This document shows positions 1-9,803 of a stretch of 64,000 nucleotides of DNA, piece after piece. The stretch spans positions 5,828,001 to 5,892,000 of the forward strand of contig NZ_CP114413.1 in NCBI RefSeq assembly GCF_027270315.1, read 5' to 3'. The position numbers and the translations under genes were made by a program. Position 1 is the first letter of the stretch, and each line of letters begins with the position of its first letter. Source of the stretch: Streptomyces cinnabarinus (GTDB lineage: Bacteria > Actinomycetota > Actinomycetes > Streptomycetales > Streptomycetaceae). The notes beneath the pieces are model-generated. The model worked only from the letters and a program-made list of their open reading frames with translations, was not told where the DNA came from and did not search any database.

Positions 1-1
1 G

Positions 2-1456
2 GGCGGCAAGGTCCTCGACATGATCTTCCGCAGCCTCAAGAAGTACGACCCGGAGACGGGCGAGGCCCAGGACATGCTCGCCGAGTCCATCGAGACGACC
101 GACTCGCAGAACTTCACCATCAAGATCAAGGACTGGACGTTCAGCAACGGCGAGCAGGTCACCGCCGGCTCCTTCGTGGACGCCTGGAACTACGGCGCCA
201 GCCTGAAGAACAACCAGAAGAACGCGTACTTCTTCGGCTACATCGAGGGCTACGACAAGACCCACCCCGAGGACGGCAGCAAGCAGACCGCCGACACCCT
301 CTCCGGGCTGAAGGTCGTCGACGACAAGACCTTCACCGTCAAGCTCAACCAGAAGTTCTCGACCTTCCCCGAGACCCTCGGCTACCCCGCCTACGCCCCG
401 CTGCCGCAGGCGTTCTTCGACGACCACGACGCCTGGCTCAGCAAGCCCGTCGGCAACGGCCCGTACACCATCGACTCCTACGCCAAGGGCTCACAGATGT
501 CCCTGCGCGCCTGGAACGACTACCCCGGCGACGACAAGGCGGAGAACGGCGGCGTCGACCTCAAGGTCTACACCGACAACAACACCGCCTACACCGACCT
601 GCTGGCCGGCAACCTCGACCTGGTCGACGACGTGCCCGCCGCCCAGCTCAAGAACGTCGAGGCCGACCTCGGCGACCGCTATCTGAACACCCCGGCCGGT
701 ATCATCCAGACGCTCGCGTTCCCCTTCTACGACGACGCCTGGGACAAGGCCGGGATGGACAAGGTCCGCACCGGACTGTCCCGGGCCATCGACCGCGACC
801 AGATCACCGAGACCATCTTCCAGAAGACCCGCACCCCGGCGACCGACTGGACCTCCCCGGTGCTCGGCGAGGAGGGCGGCTTCCAGGAGGGCTTCTGCGG
901 CGACGCCTGCGAGTACGACGCCGCCGCGGCCAAGCAGCTGATCGAGGAGGGCGGCGGGCTCCCCGGCGGCCAGGTCAAGATCACGTACAACGCGGACACC
1001 GGCTCGCACAAGGAGTGGGTGGACGCCGTCTGCAACTCCATCAACAACGCCCTCGACAACGAGAAGGCCTGCGTCGGCAACCCGGTCGGCACCTTCGCCG
1101 ACTTCCGCAGCCAGATCACCGACCTGAAGATGAGCGGCCCGTTCCGCGCGGGCTGGCAGATGGACTACCCGCTCATCCAGAACTTCCTCCAGCCGCTCTA
1201 CTACACCAACGCCTCCTCCAACGACGGCAAGTGGTCCAACCAGGACTTCGACGACCTCGTCGACCAGGCCAACGCCGAGACCGACACCGCCAAGGCCGTC
1301 GACCTCTTCAAGCAGGCCGAGGCCGTCGTCCGGGACAACATGGCCGCCATCCCGCTCTGGTACCAGAACGGCAGCGCCGGATTCTCCGAGCGCCTGTCCA
1401 ACGTCAAGCTCAACCCGTTCAGCGTCCCCGTCTACAACGAGATCAAGGTCGGCTGA
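2..1456 (+). CDS. Oligopeptide ABC transporter substrate-binding protein (5' end outside window)
   Basis: Extracytoplasmic solute-binding protein of family 5 (SBP_bac_5), which captures peptides or similar solutes outside the membrane and delivers them to the permeases encoded just downstream. The reading frame is open from base 2, so the signal peptide and lipobox lie before the window. The 484 visible residues carry the family's fold-wide pattern, for example 'DWTFSNGEQVTAGSFV' near the start, 'VGNGPYTIDSY' in the middle and a C-terminal segment ending 'NPFSVPVYNEIKVG'. The gene ends 6 nt before the first permease, so it heads or belongs to a five-gene operon. The order SBP-permease-permease-ATPase-ATPase is the Opp/Dpp arrangement. 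The true substrate cannot be told from sequence. Confidence 0.93.
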   Translation, partial: GGKVLDMIFRSLKKYDPETGEAQDMLAESIETTDSQNFTIKIKDWTFSNGEQVTAGSFVDAWNYGASLKNNQKNAYFFGYIEGYDKTHPEDGSKQTADTLSGLKVVDDKTFTVKLNQKFSTFPETLGYPAYAPLPQAFFDDHDAWLSKPVGNGPYTIDSYAKGSQMSLRAWNDYPGDDKAENGGVDLKVYTDNNTAYTDLLAGNLDLVDDVPAAQLKNVEADLGDRYLNTPAGIIQTLAFPFYDDAWDKAGMDKVRTGLSRAIDRDQITETIFQKTRTPATDWTSPVLGEEGGFQEGFCGDACEYDAAAAKQLIEEGGGLPGGQVKITYNADTGSHKEWVDAVCNSINNALDNEKACVGNPVGTFADFRSQITDLKMSGPFRAGWQMDYPLIQNFLQPLYYTNASSNDGKWSNQDFDDLVDQANAETDTAKAVDLFKQAEAVVRDNMAAIPLWYQNGSAGFSERLSNVKLNPFSVPVYNEIKVG

Positions 1457-1462
1457 GCGCCC

Positions 1463-2386
1463 ATGGGACGGTACGTCGTCCGGCGCCTGCTCCAGATGAT
1501 CCCGGTCTTCATCGGGGCGACGCTGCTGATCTTCCTCATGGTGAACGTGATGGGCGACCCCATCGCGGGCCTGTGCGGGGACCGGCAGTGCGACCCGGCG
1601 ACGGCCGCCCAGCTGGAGAAGGAGTTCGGCCTCGACAAGCCGGTGTGGCAGCAATACCTGACGTACATGGGGAACGTCTTCACCGGCGACTTCGGCACCG
1701 CGTTCAACGGGCAGGAGGTCACCGAGCTGATGGCCTCGGCGTTCCCGGTGACCATCCGGCTGACCATCGTGGCGATCCTCTTCGAGATCGTCATCGGCAT
1801 CACCCTGGGCGTGATCACGGGCCTGAAGCGCGGCAGGCCCGTCGACACCGGGGTGCTGCTGATCACGCTCGTGGTGATCTCGGTGCCGACCTTCGTCACC
1901 GGCCTCCTCCTCCAGCTCCTGCTCGGCGTCGAGTGGGGCTGGATCAAACCCTCGGTCTCCACCGACGCCACCTTCGGCGAGCTGATCGTCCCCGGCCTGG
2001 TCCTCGCCTCGGTCTCGCTCGCCTATGTCACCCGGCTGACCCGGACCTCGATCGCGGAGAACAAGCGGTCCGACTACGTCCGTACGGCCGTCGCCAAGGG
2101 CCTGCCCCGGCACCGGGTGATCACCAGGCATCTGCTGCGCAACTCGCTGATCCCCGTGGTCACCTTCATCGGCACCGACATCGGCGCCCTGATGGGCGGC
2201 GCCATCGTCACCGAGCGGATCTTCAACATCCACGGCGTGGGCTACCAGCTCTACCAGGGCATCCTGCGGCAGAACACCCAGACGGTGGTCGGCTTCGTGA
2301 CCGTCCTCGTGCTGGTCTTCCTGATCGCCAACCTGCTCGTCGATCTCCTCTACGCCGTCCTCGACCCCAGGATCCGCTATGCCTGA
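1463..2386 (+). CDS. Oligopeptide ABC transporter permease, DppB/OppB type
   Basis: Integral membrane subunit of the peptide importer. The 307-residue protein begins with 'MGRYVVRRLLQMIPVF', the usual DppB amphipathic start followed by the first membrane helix (about 10-28). It has a periplasmic loop with a Cys pair (C38 and C43, 'CGDRQC') and then five further hydrophobic segments. The cytoplasmic EAA-type coupling loop that docks onto the ATPase is visible as 'SDYVRTAVAKGLPRHRV'. ATG 1463 is chosen because it follows the SBP stop by 6 nt and gives the normal family length. The last 8 nt overlap the next permease, so translation is probably coupled. Confidence 0.93.
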   Translation: MGRYVVRRLLQMIPVFIGATLLIFLMVNVMGDPIAGLCGDRQCDPATAAQLEKEFGLDKPVWQQYLTYMGNVFTGDFGTAFNGQEVTELMASAFPVTIRLTIVAILFEIVIGITLGVITGLKRGRPVDTGVLLITLVVISVPTFVTGLLLQLLLGVEWGWIKPSVSTDATFGELIVPGLVLASVSLAYVTRLTRTSIAENKRSDYVRTAVAKGLPRHRVITRHLLRNSLIPVVTFIGTDIGALMGGAIVTERIFNIHGVGYQLYQGILRQNTQTVVGFVTVLVLVFLIANLLVDLLYAVLDPRIRYA

Positions 2387-3356
2387 GCAGCCTCACGACG
2401 ACGGAGCGATCGCCGCGACCGGGATGGGCGGTGCGATGGACCTGGCCACCTCGGAGGGGGAGTCCCTCGAGAAGACCCCGGGCGGACCCGAAGGCACCGG
2501 CCCCCAGGAGAAACCGCGCTCCCTGTGGTCCGACGCCTGGCGCGACCTGCGTCGCAACCCGGTCTTCATCATCGCCGGCCTGGTCATCCTCTTCCTGGTC
2601 TTCATCTCCCTGTGGCCCGGCTCCATCACCTGGATGAGCCCCCTCAAGTGCGACCTGGCCAAGGCTCAGCAGGGCTCCCAGCCGGGCCACCCGTTCGGCT
2701 TCAACGGCCAGGGCTGCGACGTCTACACCCGTACGGTCTACGGCGCCCGGACGTCCGTCTCCGTCGGGGTCTGCGCCACGCTCGGGGTCGCGATCCTCGG
2801 CAGCGTGCTCGGGGGGTTCGCCGGGTTCTTCGGCGGGGGCTGGGACTCGGTGCTGTCCCGGATCACCGACATTTTCTTCGCGATCCCCGTCGTCCTCGGC
2901 GGCCTGGTGCTGCTGTCGGTCGTCACCAACAACAGCATCTGGCCGGTCATCGGGTTCATGGTGCTGCTGGGCTGGCCGCAGATCTCCCGGATCGCCCGCG
3001 GCTCGGTCATCACCGTCAAGCAGAACGACTACGTGCAGGCCGCCCGCGCCCTCGGCGCCTCCAACTCCCGCATGCTGCTGCGGCACATCACGCCCAACGC
3101 GGTCGCCCCGGTGATCGTCGTGGCGACCATCGCGCTCGGCACCTACATCGCGCTGGAGGCGACCCTGTCCTATCTGGGCGTCGGCCTGAAGCCGCCCAGC
3201 GTCTCCTGGGGCATCGACATCTCGTCCGCCTCCCCCTACATCCGCAACGCGCCGCACGCCCTGCTCTGGCCCTCGGGCGCGCTGGCGATCACCGTCCTGG
3301 CCTTCATCATGCTCGGCGACGCGGTGCGCGACGCCCTCGACCCGAAGCTGAGGTGA
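2379..3356 (+). CDS. Oligopeptide ABC transporter permease, DppC/OppC type
   Basis: Second membrane subunit of the importer, 325 residues. A long hydrophilic N-terminus (about 55 residues, longer than the minimal DppC) precedes the first helix around 62-82 ('PVFIIAGLVILFLVFISL'). The EAA motif reads 'NDYVQAARALGASNSRML', and the C-terminal half holds the conserved 'EATLSYLGVGLKPP' followed by the 'SWG' segment typical of OppC/DppC. ATG 2379 overlaps the upstream gene by 8 nt. The TGA at 3354 is 3 nt before the GTG of the next gene. It works as a heterodimer with the preceding permease. Confidence 0.93.
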   Translation: MPEQPHDDGAIAATGMGGAMDLATSEGESLEKTPGGPEGTGPQEKPRSLWSDAWRDLRRNPVFIIAGLVILFLVFISLWPGSITWMSPLKCDLAKAQQGSQPGHPFGFNGQGCDVYTRTVYGARTSVSVGVCATLGVAILGSVLGGFAGFFGGGWDSVLSRITDIFFAIPVVLGGLVLLSVVTNNSIWPVIGFMVLLGWPQISRIARGSVITVKQNDYVQAARALGASNSRMLLRHITPNAVAPVIVVATIALGTYIALEATLSYLGVGLKPPSVSWGIDISSASPYIRNAPHALLWPSGALAITVLAFIMLGDAVRDALDPKLR

Positions 3357-3359
3357 GAC

Positions 3360-4326
3360 GTGCTCCTCGAAGTGCGTGATCTGCATGTGGAGTTCCGGAC
3401 CAGGGACGGCGTCGCCAAGGCGGTCAACGGCGTCAACTACTCCGTGGACGCCGGCGAGACCCTGGCCGTGCTCGGCGAGTCCGGCTCCGGCAAGTCGGTC
3501 ACCGCGCAGGCGGTCATGGGCATCCTCGACATGCCGCCGGGCCGGATCACCTCGGGCGAGGTCCTCTTCCAGGGCAAGGACCTGCTGAAGCTGAAGGAGG
3601 AGGAGCGCCGCAAGACCCGCGGCGCCGAGATGGCGATGATCTTCCAGGACGCGCTGTCCTCCCTGAACCCGGTGCTCAGCGTCGGCGACCAGCTCGGCGA
3701 GATGTTCACCGTGCACCGCGGGATGTCCCGCAAGGACGCGCGCGCCAAGGCCGTGGAGCTGATGGACCGGGTCCGCATCCCCGCCGCCAAGGAGCGGGTC
3801 AAGCAGTACCCGCACCAGTTCTCCGGCGGTATGCGCCAGCGCATCATGATCGCCATGGCGCTGGCCCTGGAACCCGCCCTGATCATCGCCGACGAGCCGA
3901 CCACCGCCCTCGACGTCACCGTCCAGGCCCAGGTGATGGATCTGCTCGCGGAACTCCAGCGCGAGTACAACATGGGCCTGATCCTCATCACCCACGACCT
4001 CGGCGTGGTCGCGGACGTCGCCGACCGGATCGCCGTGATGTACGCGGGCCGGATCGTGGAGTCGGCGCCCGTGCACGACATCTACAAGGCACCGGCCCAC
4101 CCCTACACCCGCGGCCTGCTCGACTCCATCCCGCGCCTGGACCAGAAGGGCCAGGAGCTGTACGCCATCAAGGGCCTGCCGCCGAACCTGATGCACATCC
4201 CCTCGGGCTGCGCCTTCCACCCGCGCTGTCCCATGGCCCAGGACGTGTGCCGTACCGACGAGCCGCCGCTGTACGCCGTGTCCGAGGAGCGGGGCAGCGC
4301 CTGCCACTTCTGGAGGGAGTGCCTGC

Positions 4327-4334
<8 letters not shown>
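3360..4334 (+). CDS. Oligopeptide ABC transporter ATP-binding protein, DppD/OppD type
   Basis: First nucleotide-binding subunit, 324 residues, energising peptide uptake on the cytoplasmic face. Walker A is 'GESGSGKS' at 39-46, the ABC signature is 'FSGGMRQR', Walker B is 'LIIADEPT', and the switch His follows in 'LILITHDLG'. The C-terminus has the oligo_HPY extension with the Cys cluster 'SGCAFHPRCPMAQDVC' that marks OppD/DppF-type peptide ATPases. The GTG start at 3360 lies 3 nt after the permease stop and aligns with the family N-terminus ('LLEVRDLHVEF'). The end overlaps the next ATPase gene by 8 nt. Confidence 0.94.
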
Positions 4335-5364
<1,030 letters not shown>

Positions 5365-5443
5365 CACACAGGCAACTCCCCTGACCCGGTTCCGATATAC
5401 GGACGCGTCAGTCTGGACAACGTACGGCCGTGCGGGTGCCGTA

Positions 5444-5479
5444 AACGGACCGGGGTCCGCCATGTGACCCCGGTCCGTT
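5444..5479. terminator. Bidirectional terminator hairpin, 14-bp perfect stem
   Basis: Arms 5444-5457 and 5466-5479 are exact reverse complements (AACGGACCGGGGTC and its complement) around an 8-nt loop. The hairpin sits between the convergent ABC operon and the S9 peptidase gene. There is no U-tract, as is usual for Streptomyces terminators. Confidence 0.75.
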
Positions 5480-5486
5480 GCCGTAC

Positions 5487-7601
5487 CTACATCCCCAGCG
5501 AACGCTTCAGGAAGTCCACTTGGAGCAGCAGCAGGTTCTCCGCGACCTGTTCCTGCGGGGTCATGTGGGTCACCCCGGACAGCGGCAGGACCTCGTGCGG
5601 ACGGCCCGCCGACAGCAGCGCCGACGACAGCCGCAGAGCATGTGCGACCACCACGTTGTCGTCGGCCAGCCCGTGCACGATCATCAACGGGCGGTGCGGC
5701 TCGGCCGGTTCGGACAGACCGTCGTCGGTGACGAGCGAACTCCTCGCGTACGAGTCCGGCCGCGCCGCCGGATCGCCCAGGTACCGCTCGGTGTAGTGGG
5801 TGTCGTACAGCCGCCAGTCCGTGACCGGTGCGCCCGCGATCCCCGCGTGGAAGACATCAGGGCGGCGCAGCACGGCGAGCCCCGCCAGCCAGCCCCCGAA
5901 GGACCAGCCGCGGACGGCGACCCGGGACAGATCGAGCGGGTAGGTCTTGGCGAGGTCCTGGAGCGCGTCGATCTGGTCGTCGAGCGTGACGGTCAGATCG
6001 TGGTGGATCGCCTTCTCCCACCCGGGCGAGCGCCCCGGCGTGCCCCGGCCGTCCGCGACGATCACCGCGAACCCCTGGTCGGCGAACCACTGCGAGGTCA
6101 GCAGCGCGTTGTGCGCGGCGACCACGCGCGGCCCGTGCGGACCGCCATAGGGGTCCAACAGAACCGGCAGGGAGGTGTCACCGCGGTAGTCCGTCGGCAT
6201 AAACACGGCGCACGGGACACGGCGTGCGCCCCCCTCGACCAGTGCCACGCGCGGGGTCAAACCGGGATCTTCGGCATACGAGGTGACCGTCGCCGTCTGC
6301 TTCCCGTCCCGCACTACCCGCACCCGCGCCCCCGGCCGGTCCAGTGCGGCGGACACCAGAACGGTCACGCCCCCGGCGCGCACCGCCGAGTGCACGCCGG
6401 GCTCCTGCGAAACGCGCTCCCAGCCCAGCTCATTGACCCGGTACACATGCACTTCGCCGATCTCCGGCGCGGCCGCCGCCTCCCCCGCGGACGCCGAGAC
6501 CAGCACGTCGTCGTCCGAGACGTCGAGCACCGCACGGACGTGCAACTGCGCTCCCGTCAGCGGTCGTTCACCCACCGCCAGGACCCGCGCGCCCCCCTCG
6601 TCGGCGATCCGCACCAGGTTCCCGGAGGGGGACCAGCACGGCACCCCGGGGAAAAGATCCAGCCAAACTGGATCTTCATCCGCGTGCACCATCCGGGTCG
6701 ACCCCGAGTCCGGGTCCACCGCCAGGAACAACTGGCTGCGCTGGTCGCGCGCTTGGACGAGGAGCAGCGGCGCACCCGCCGCTGACCAGTGCACATGCGC
6801 CAGATACGGATAGCGCGCCCGGTCCCACAGCACCTCCGTGCGCTCCCCGTCGAGGCCGAGCACGAACAGCCGTACCTCCGCGTTGGCGCTGCCCGCCACC
6901 GGGTACGCCACTTGCTGCGGCGCGCGCTCCGGATGGGCCGGATCGGAGATCCACCACCGGCTCACCGGCGTGTCGTCCACCCGCGCCACGAGCAGCCGGT
7001 CCGACTCCGGGCCCCACCAGAAGCCCCGCGCCCGCCCCATCTCCTCGGCCGCGATGAACTCGGCCAGACCGTAGGAGACCTGCTCCGACTCCTCCTCGGC
7101 GAGCGTCCGTTCACCCTCACCCTCGGCGCCGACGACCCGCAGGGCGCCCTGGGCGACGTAGGCGACATGGCGGCCGTCGGGGGAGGGGCGCGGGTCGATC
7201 ACCGGTCCCCGGACGGGGAGTTCACGCGCCGTCCCGGCCCGTAGCTCCGCCACGAAGAGCCGCCCTGACAAGGCGAAAGACGCCAACTCCAGGGCGGTGT
7301 CGGTGGCGTAGCCGACGATGCCGGCACCGCCCTCGCGGCTGCGTTCCCGCCGCGCGCGCTCCTGCGCGGAGAGGCGTTCCGTCGTACCGCCGAGGAGGGC
7401 GCGCGGGTCCGCCGCCACGCGCTCCCGGCCGTCCTCGGGGTCGAGCACCCACAGCGCGTTGGCCCGGTCCGTGCCGGAGGAGGAGCGCAGGAACGCGACT
7501 CGCGCACCGTCCGGCGCCACGGTGAAGGCACGCGGCGCGCCGAGCGTGAACCGCTGGGTACGGGCGTGCCGTCGGGGGAAGGAGTCAGACCTCGTCGTCA
7601 T
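5487..7601 (-). CDS. S9 family peptidase (dipeptidyl-peptidase IV-like)
   Basis: Serine peptidase of the prolyl oligopeptidase clan, predicted to remove dipeptides from peptides. The 704-residue protein has an N-terminal beta-propeller of the DPP-IV type and a C-terminal alpha/beta-hydrolase domain. The nucleophile is in 'GWSFGGW' (about S567), the Asp in 'HGLADDNV' (about D647) and the His in 'SGVTHM' (about H679). No signal peptide is seen, so it is probably cytoplasmic and could process peptides imported by the convergent ABC system (inference). The start is ATG 7601 ('MTTRSDSFPRR'). A longer frame upstream reads untypical sequence, and a TATGGT -10 box lies 6 nt before this ATG, suggesting a leaderless mRNA. 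Confidence 0.93.
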   Translation of the reverse strand: MTTRSDSFPRRHARTQRFTLGAPRAFTVAPDGARVAFLRSSSGTDRANALWVLDPEDGRERVAADPRALLGGTTERLSAQERARRERSREGGAGIVGYATDTALELASFALSGRLFVAELRAGTARELPVRGPVIDPRPSPDGRHVAYVAQGALRVVGAEGEGERTLAEEESEQVSYGLAEFIAAEEMGRARGFWWGPESDRLLVARVDDTPVSRWWISDPAHPERAPQQVAYPVAGSANAEVRLFVLGLDGERTEVLWDRARYPYLAHVHWSAAGAPLLLVQARDQRSQLFLAVDPDSGSTRMVHADEDPVWLDLFPGVPCWSPSGNLVRIADEGGARVLAVGERPLTGAQLHVRAVLDVSDDDVLVSASAGEAAAAPEIGEVHVYRVNELGWERVSQEPGVHSAVRAGGVTVLVSAALDRPGARVRVVRDGKQTATVTSYAEDPGLTPRVALVEGGARRVPCAVFMPTDYRGDTSLPVLLDPYGGPHGPRVVAAHNALLTSQWFADQGFAVIVADGRGTPGRSPGWEKAIHHDLTVTLDDQIDALQDLAKTYPLDLSRVAVRGWSFGGWLAGLAVLRRPDVFHAGIAGAPVTDWRLYDTHYTERYLGDPAARPDSYARSSLVTDDGLSEPAEPHRPLMIVHGLADDNVVVAHALRLSSALLSAGRPHEVLPLSGVTHMTPQEQVAENLLLLQVDFLKRSLGM

Positions 7602-7607
7602 GGACCG

Positions 7608-7613
7608 ACCATA
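7608..7613 (-). promoter_or_regulatory. Putative -10 box of leaderless S9 peptidase transcript
   Basis: TATGGT on the minus strand, matching TANNNT, lies 6 nt upstream of the ATG at 7601, and no Shine-Dalgarno sequence precedes that ATG. No convincing -35 was found. The inference is that transcription starts at or next to the A of ATG. Confidence 0.4.
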
Positions 7614-7796
7614 TTGGCCATGCGCCCCCTTGTGCGGCCGTGCGCCGATCGATGCGCACGTACGGATAGTTATGATCGTTAGCGCATAGTGGGTATGAAC
7701 CTGCTGTTCCACTGTGTGGATTTATCTGCCTGGTAGGTCAGTTGGTCCTGTCCTGTCCCACCCCCACGTCCCTGGGTTCTTTGGAGGTGAGCCGCC

Positions 7797-7991
7797 GTGG
7801 CACTCTCGATTTCGGCGGTGGTGCTGCTGGCGATCATCGTCTTCTTGCTGATCAAGAAGTCGGGCCTGAAGGGCGGCCACGCGGTCGTCTGCATGCTGCT
7901 CGGCTTCTACCTGGCCTCGTCGACCCTGTCGCCGACCATCAACGACCTGACCACGAGCGTGGCGGACATGATCGGCAGCATCAAGTTCTGA
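7797..7991 (+). CDS. Small conserved membrane protein, 64 aa
   Basis: Short protein of unknown function. The GTG start has an excellent ribosome site (GGAGGTGA, 7 nt upstream). The N-terminal half is one hydrophobic helix (about residues 4-18, 'SISAVVLLAIIVFLL'), followed by a basic stretch 'KKSGLKGGH' and a second hydrophobic segment 'VVCMLLGFYLASSTL' (about 30-44). The C-terminus is amphipathic ('NDLTTSVADMIGSIKF'). The layout suggests a two-helix membrane peptide. The following decayed gene begins only 2 nt after its stop, so the two were probably one transcript. I do not recognise a named family and assign no function. Confidence 0.75.
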   Translation: MALSISAVVLLAIIVFLLIKKSGLKGGHAVVCMLLGFYLASSTLSPTINDLTTSVADMIGSIKF

Positions 7992-7993
7992 CC

Positions 7994-8325
7994 ATGGGCG
8001 ACCACTTCGAACGGATCGTCGATGTGGAGGTCACCGCCGAGGAGGCGGCGACCCTCGCGGCGCGGACGAGACGGAGTATGCCGTCTGCCCGGGGTGCTCG
8101 ACCAGGGCCGTGATCATCGACTACCCCGAGCAGTTCGAGGCCGACCCCGAGGTCCGGCGGCCCTTCCAGGAGGCCATCGCCGCCTGGCAGGAGACGGAGA
8201 ACAGTTTCGCGGTCGGCGCCCTCGCCTTCGGCTTCTGGGGCCGGCCACCGTTCTCCGACGACTTCCGCGCGAGGTTCGGACAGCGGCTGGGGCACCGCAC
8301 GGTGGAGCACATGGGCAAGTTCTGA
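7994..8325 (+). pseudogene. Decayed gene: N-terminal and C-terminal parts in different frames
   Basis: ATG 7994 opens a frame giving 'MGDHFERIVDVEVTAEEAA' and stops at 8113 after a nonsense-looking basic tail. In the neighbouring frame a coherent sequence begins near 8062 ('DETEYAVCPGCSTRAVII', with a CxxC) and runs to 8325, ending 'GHRTVEHMGKF'. The break is therefore near 8060. Either a single-base indel or a larger internal deletion has separated the two halves. My recollection is that relatives are longer, near 200 residues, with two CxxC motifs, which would favour a deletion. The C-terminal half could still be expressed from GTG 8110, but that would leave the CxxC outside. Function unknown. 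Confidence 0.55.
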
Positions 8326-8350
8326 CGGTGGGGCGGGGTCCTCGTAGGGT
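8322..8350 (+). promoter_or_regulatory. Promoter of mshB (leaderless)
   Basis: -35 CTGACG (8322-8327), 17-nt spacer, -10 TAGGGT (8345-8350), then 7 nt to the ATG at 8358. The spacing places the transcription start at or near the start codon. No Shine-Dalgarno sequence is obvious other than a G-run. The -35 overlaps the end of the decayed gene. Confidence 0.55.
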
Positions 8351-8357
8351 GGGGCCC

Positions 8358-9230
8358 ATGACGGACCTGCCCGACCGGCGTCTGCTGCTGGTGCACGCGC
8401 ACCCCGACGACGAGTCGATCAACAACGGCGCGACCATGGCCGCCTACGCCGCCGACGGCGCCCGGGTGACCCTGGTCACCTGCACGCTCGGCGAACGCGG
8501 CGAGGTCATCCCGCCCGGCCTCGCGCACCTGTCCGGTGCCGCCCTCGGCGAGTACCGCCTGCGGGAGCTGACCGCGGCCATGCGCGCGCTCGGCGTCGAC
8601 GACTTCCGTCTGCTCGGCGGGCCCGGCCGCTACTGCGACTCCGGGATGATGGGCCTGCCCGACAACGACGACCCCGACTGCTTCTGGCAGGCCGACGTCG
8701 ACGAGGCCGCCGGACACCTCCTGAAGGTGATCCGCGAGGTCCGCCCCCAGGTCCTGGTCACCTACGACGAGAACGGCGGCTACGGCCACCCGGACCACAT
8801 CCAGGCCCACCGCGTCGCCATGCGCGCCGCCGAGCTGGCGGCCGAGGCTGGCCTGCCGATCGCCAAGGTCTACTGGAACCGCGTCCCGCGCACCGTTGGC
8901 GAGCAGGCTTTCGCCCGCCTCCAGGACGCCCTGCCGGAGCTGCCCTTCACCAAGACGGCCGTCCTCGACGACGTCCCCGGAGTGGTGGCGGACGAGCGGA
9001 TCACCACCGTCGTCGACGGCACCGCGCACACCGCCGCCAAGACCGCGGCGATGGCCGCCCACGCCACCCAGATCGAGGTGTCCGGAGAGTACTTCGTCCT
9101 CTCCAACGAACTCGCCCAGCCCGTCTTCACCACCGAGTACTACGAGTTGGTACGCGGCGAGCGGTCCGGGACGCCCGAGACCGACCTGTTCGCGGGAATC
9201 GCCGGAAACACCGGGATCGAGGAAGTGTGA
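8358..9230 (+). CDS. mshB: N-acetyl-glucosaminyl-inositol deacetylase MshB (mycothiol biosynthesis)
   Basis: Zinc-dependent PIG-L family deacetylase that removes the acetyl group from GlcNAc-inositol in the second committed step of mycothiol synthesis, in the cytoplasm. The 290-residue protein has the hallmark 'HAHPDDES' (H15, D17 and D18, a metal and catalytic cluster) and the third metal-binding stretch 'GYGHPDHIQAHR' near residues 141-150. The length is right for MshB and longer than the mycothiol-conjugate amidase-free minimal domain. The start at ATG 8358 ('MTDLPDRRLLLVHAHP') is set by the family N-terminus and the promoter just upstream. The paralogue Mca is the main alternative, but the sequence around the second motif and the neighbour gene favour MshB. 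Confidence 0.9.
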   Translation: MTDLPDRRLLLVHAHPDDESINNGATMAAYAADGARVTLVTCTLGERGEVIPPGLAHLSGAALGEYRLRELTAAMRALGVDDFRLLGGPGRYCDSGMMGLPDNDDPDCFWQADVDEAAGHLLKVIREVRPQVLVTYDENGGYGHPDHIQAHRVAMRAAELAAEAGLPIAKVYWNRVPRTVGEQAFARLQDALPELPFTKTAVLDDVPGVVADERITTVVDGTAHTAAKTAAMAAHATQIEVSGEYFVLSNELAQPVFTTEYYELVRGERSGTPETDLFAGIAGNTGIEEV

Positions 9231-9643
9231 TGAAGACCGAACAGACCCCGCTGCTCGCCCAGCCCCTCAGACTTCCCTCGCTCGCCCGCGGCATCGCGCT
9301 GTTCGGCCTGTTCCTGCTCGGCGCGGTCGTCGGCGCCGCGGGTGCGCTGATCCAGGCGGCCTGGTTCCCGCTCGGGCTGCTGCTCGCGCTCGCGGGCGAG
9401 ATCGGGCTCTGTGTCGGCGGCGCCCTCGCCGTCCGCGGCCGGTCCGGCGCGGTGGCGCCCGCAGGCGGCTGGATGCTCGCCGTCATCCTGCTCACCGCCA
9501 GCCGCCCGGAGGGAGACTTCGTCTTCGCCTCGGACGGCGGCTCCTACGTTTTCCTCCTCGGCGGTATGGCCGCGGCTGTGATGTGCGCCACCCTCGCGCC
9601 CACGCGGCAACCGGACGGCGCCGGGGTCCGACTTCGCAAGTGA
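9230..9643 (+). CDS. DUF6113-like small membrane protein downstream of mshB
   Basis: 137-residue polytopic membrane protein. Four hydrophobic segments are visible: about 20-45 ('GIALFGLFLLGAVVGAAGAL'), 47-65, 72-95 and 101-120 ('GGSYVFLLGGMAAAVMC'). The ATG at 9230 overlaps the mshB stop by one base (TGATG), so translation is coupled. The alternative GTG 9227 adds one residue. I recall this family as DUF6113, common next to mshB in streptomycetes, but that is memory and not a search. A role with mycothiol is only suggested by position. Confidence 0.75.
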   Translation: MKTEQTPLLAQPLRLPSLARGIALFGLFLLGAVVGAAGALIQAAWFPLGLLLALAGEIGLCVGGALAVRGRSGAVAPAGGWMLAVILLTASRPEGDFVFASDGGSYVFLLGGMAAAVMCATLAPTRQPDGAGVRLRK

Positions 9644-9803
9644 CGTACCACTTCACCCCGCCGTGCACGTGCGAGTCCCGTGTGATTTTCCCTGGCGGTC
9701 GTGGGATACGGGCCAGAAGTGGCCAGTATGGTGGTGCGCGCCGCCGAGCCGCCCGGAGCAGTGAGGTCGAATCGGGCGGTGGAGCCAACCGGGAGAACCT
9801 GCC

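Noticed and set aside
491..2233. 580-codon open frame on the minus strand over the SBP and permease genes
   Set aside because: Long antisense frames are expected opposite GC-rich genes. Its composition is abnormal (Val/Gly/Asp/His-rich) and it has no ribosome site, while the plus-strand genes are clear family members.
8110..8325. Independent 71-aa gene starting at GTG 8110
   Set aside because: The coherent sequence with a CxxC continues upstream of this GTG in the same frame, so it is better seen as part of a broken gene.
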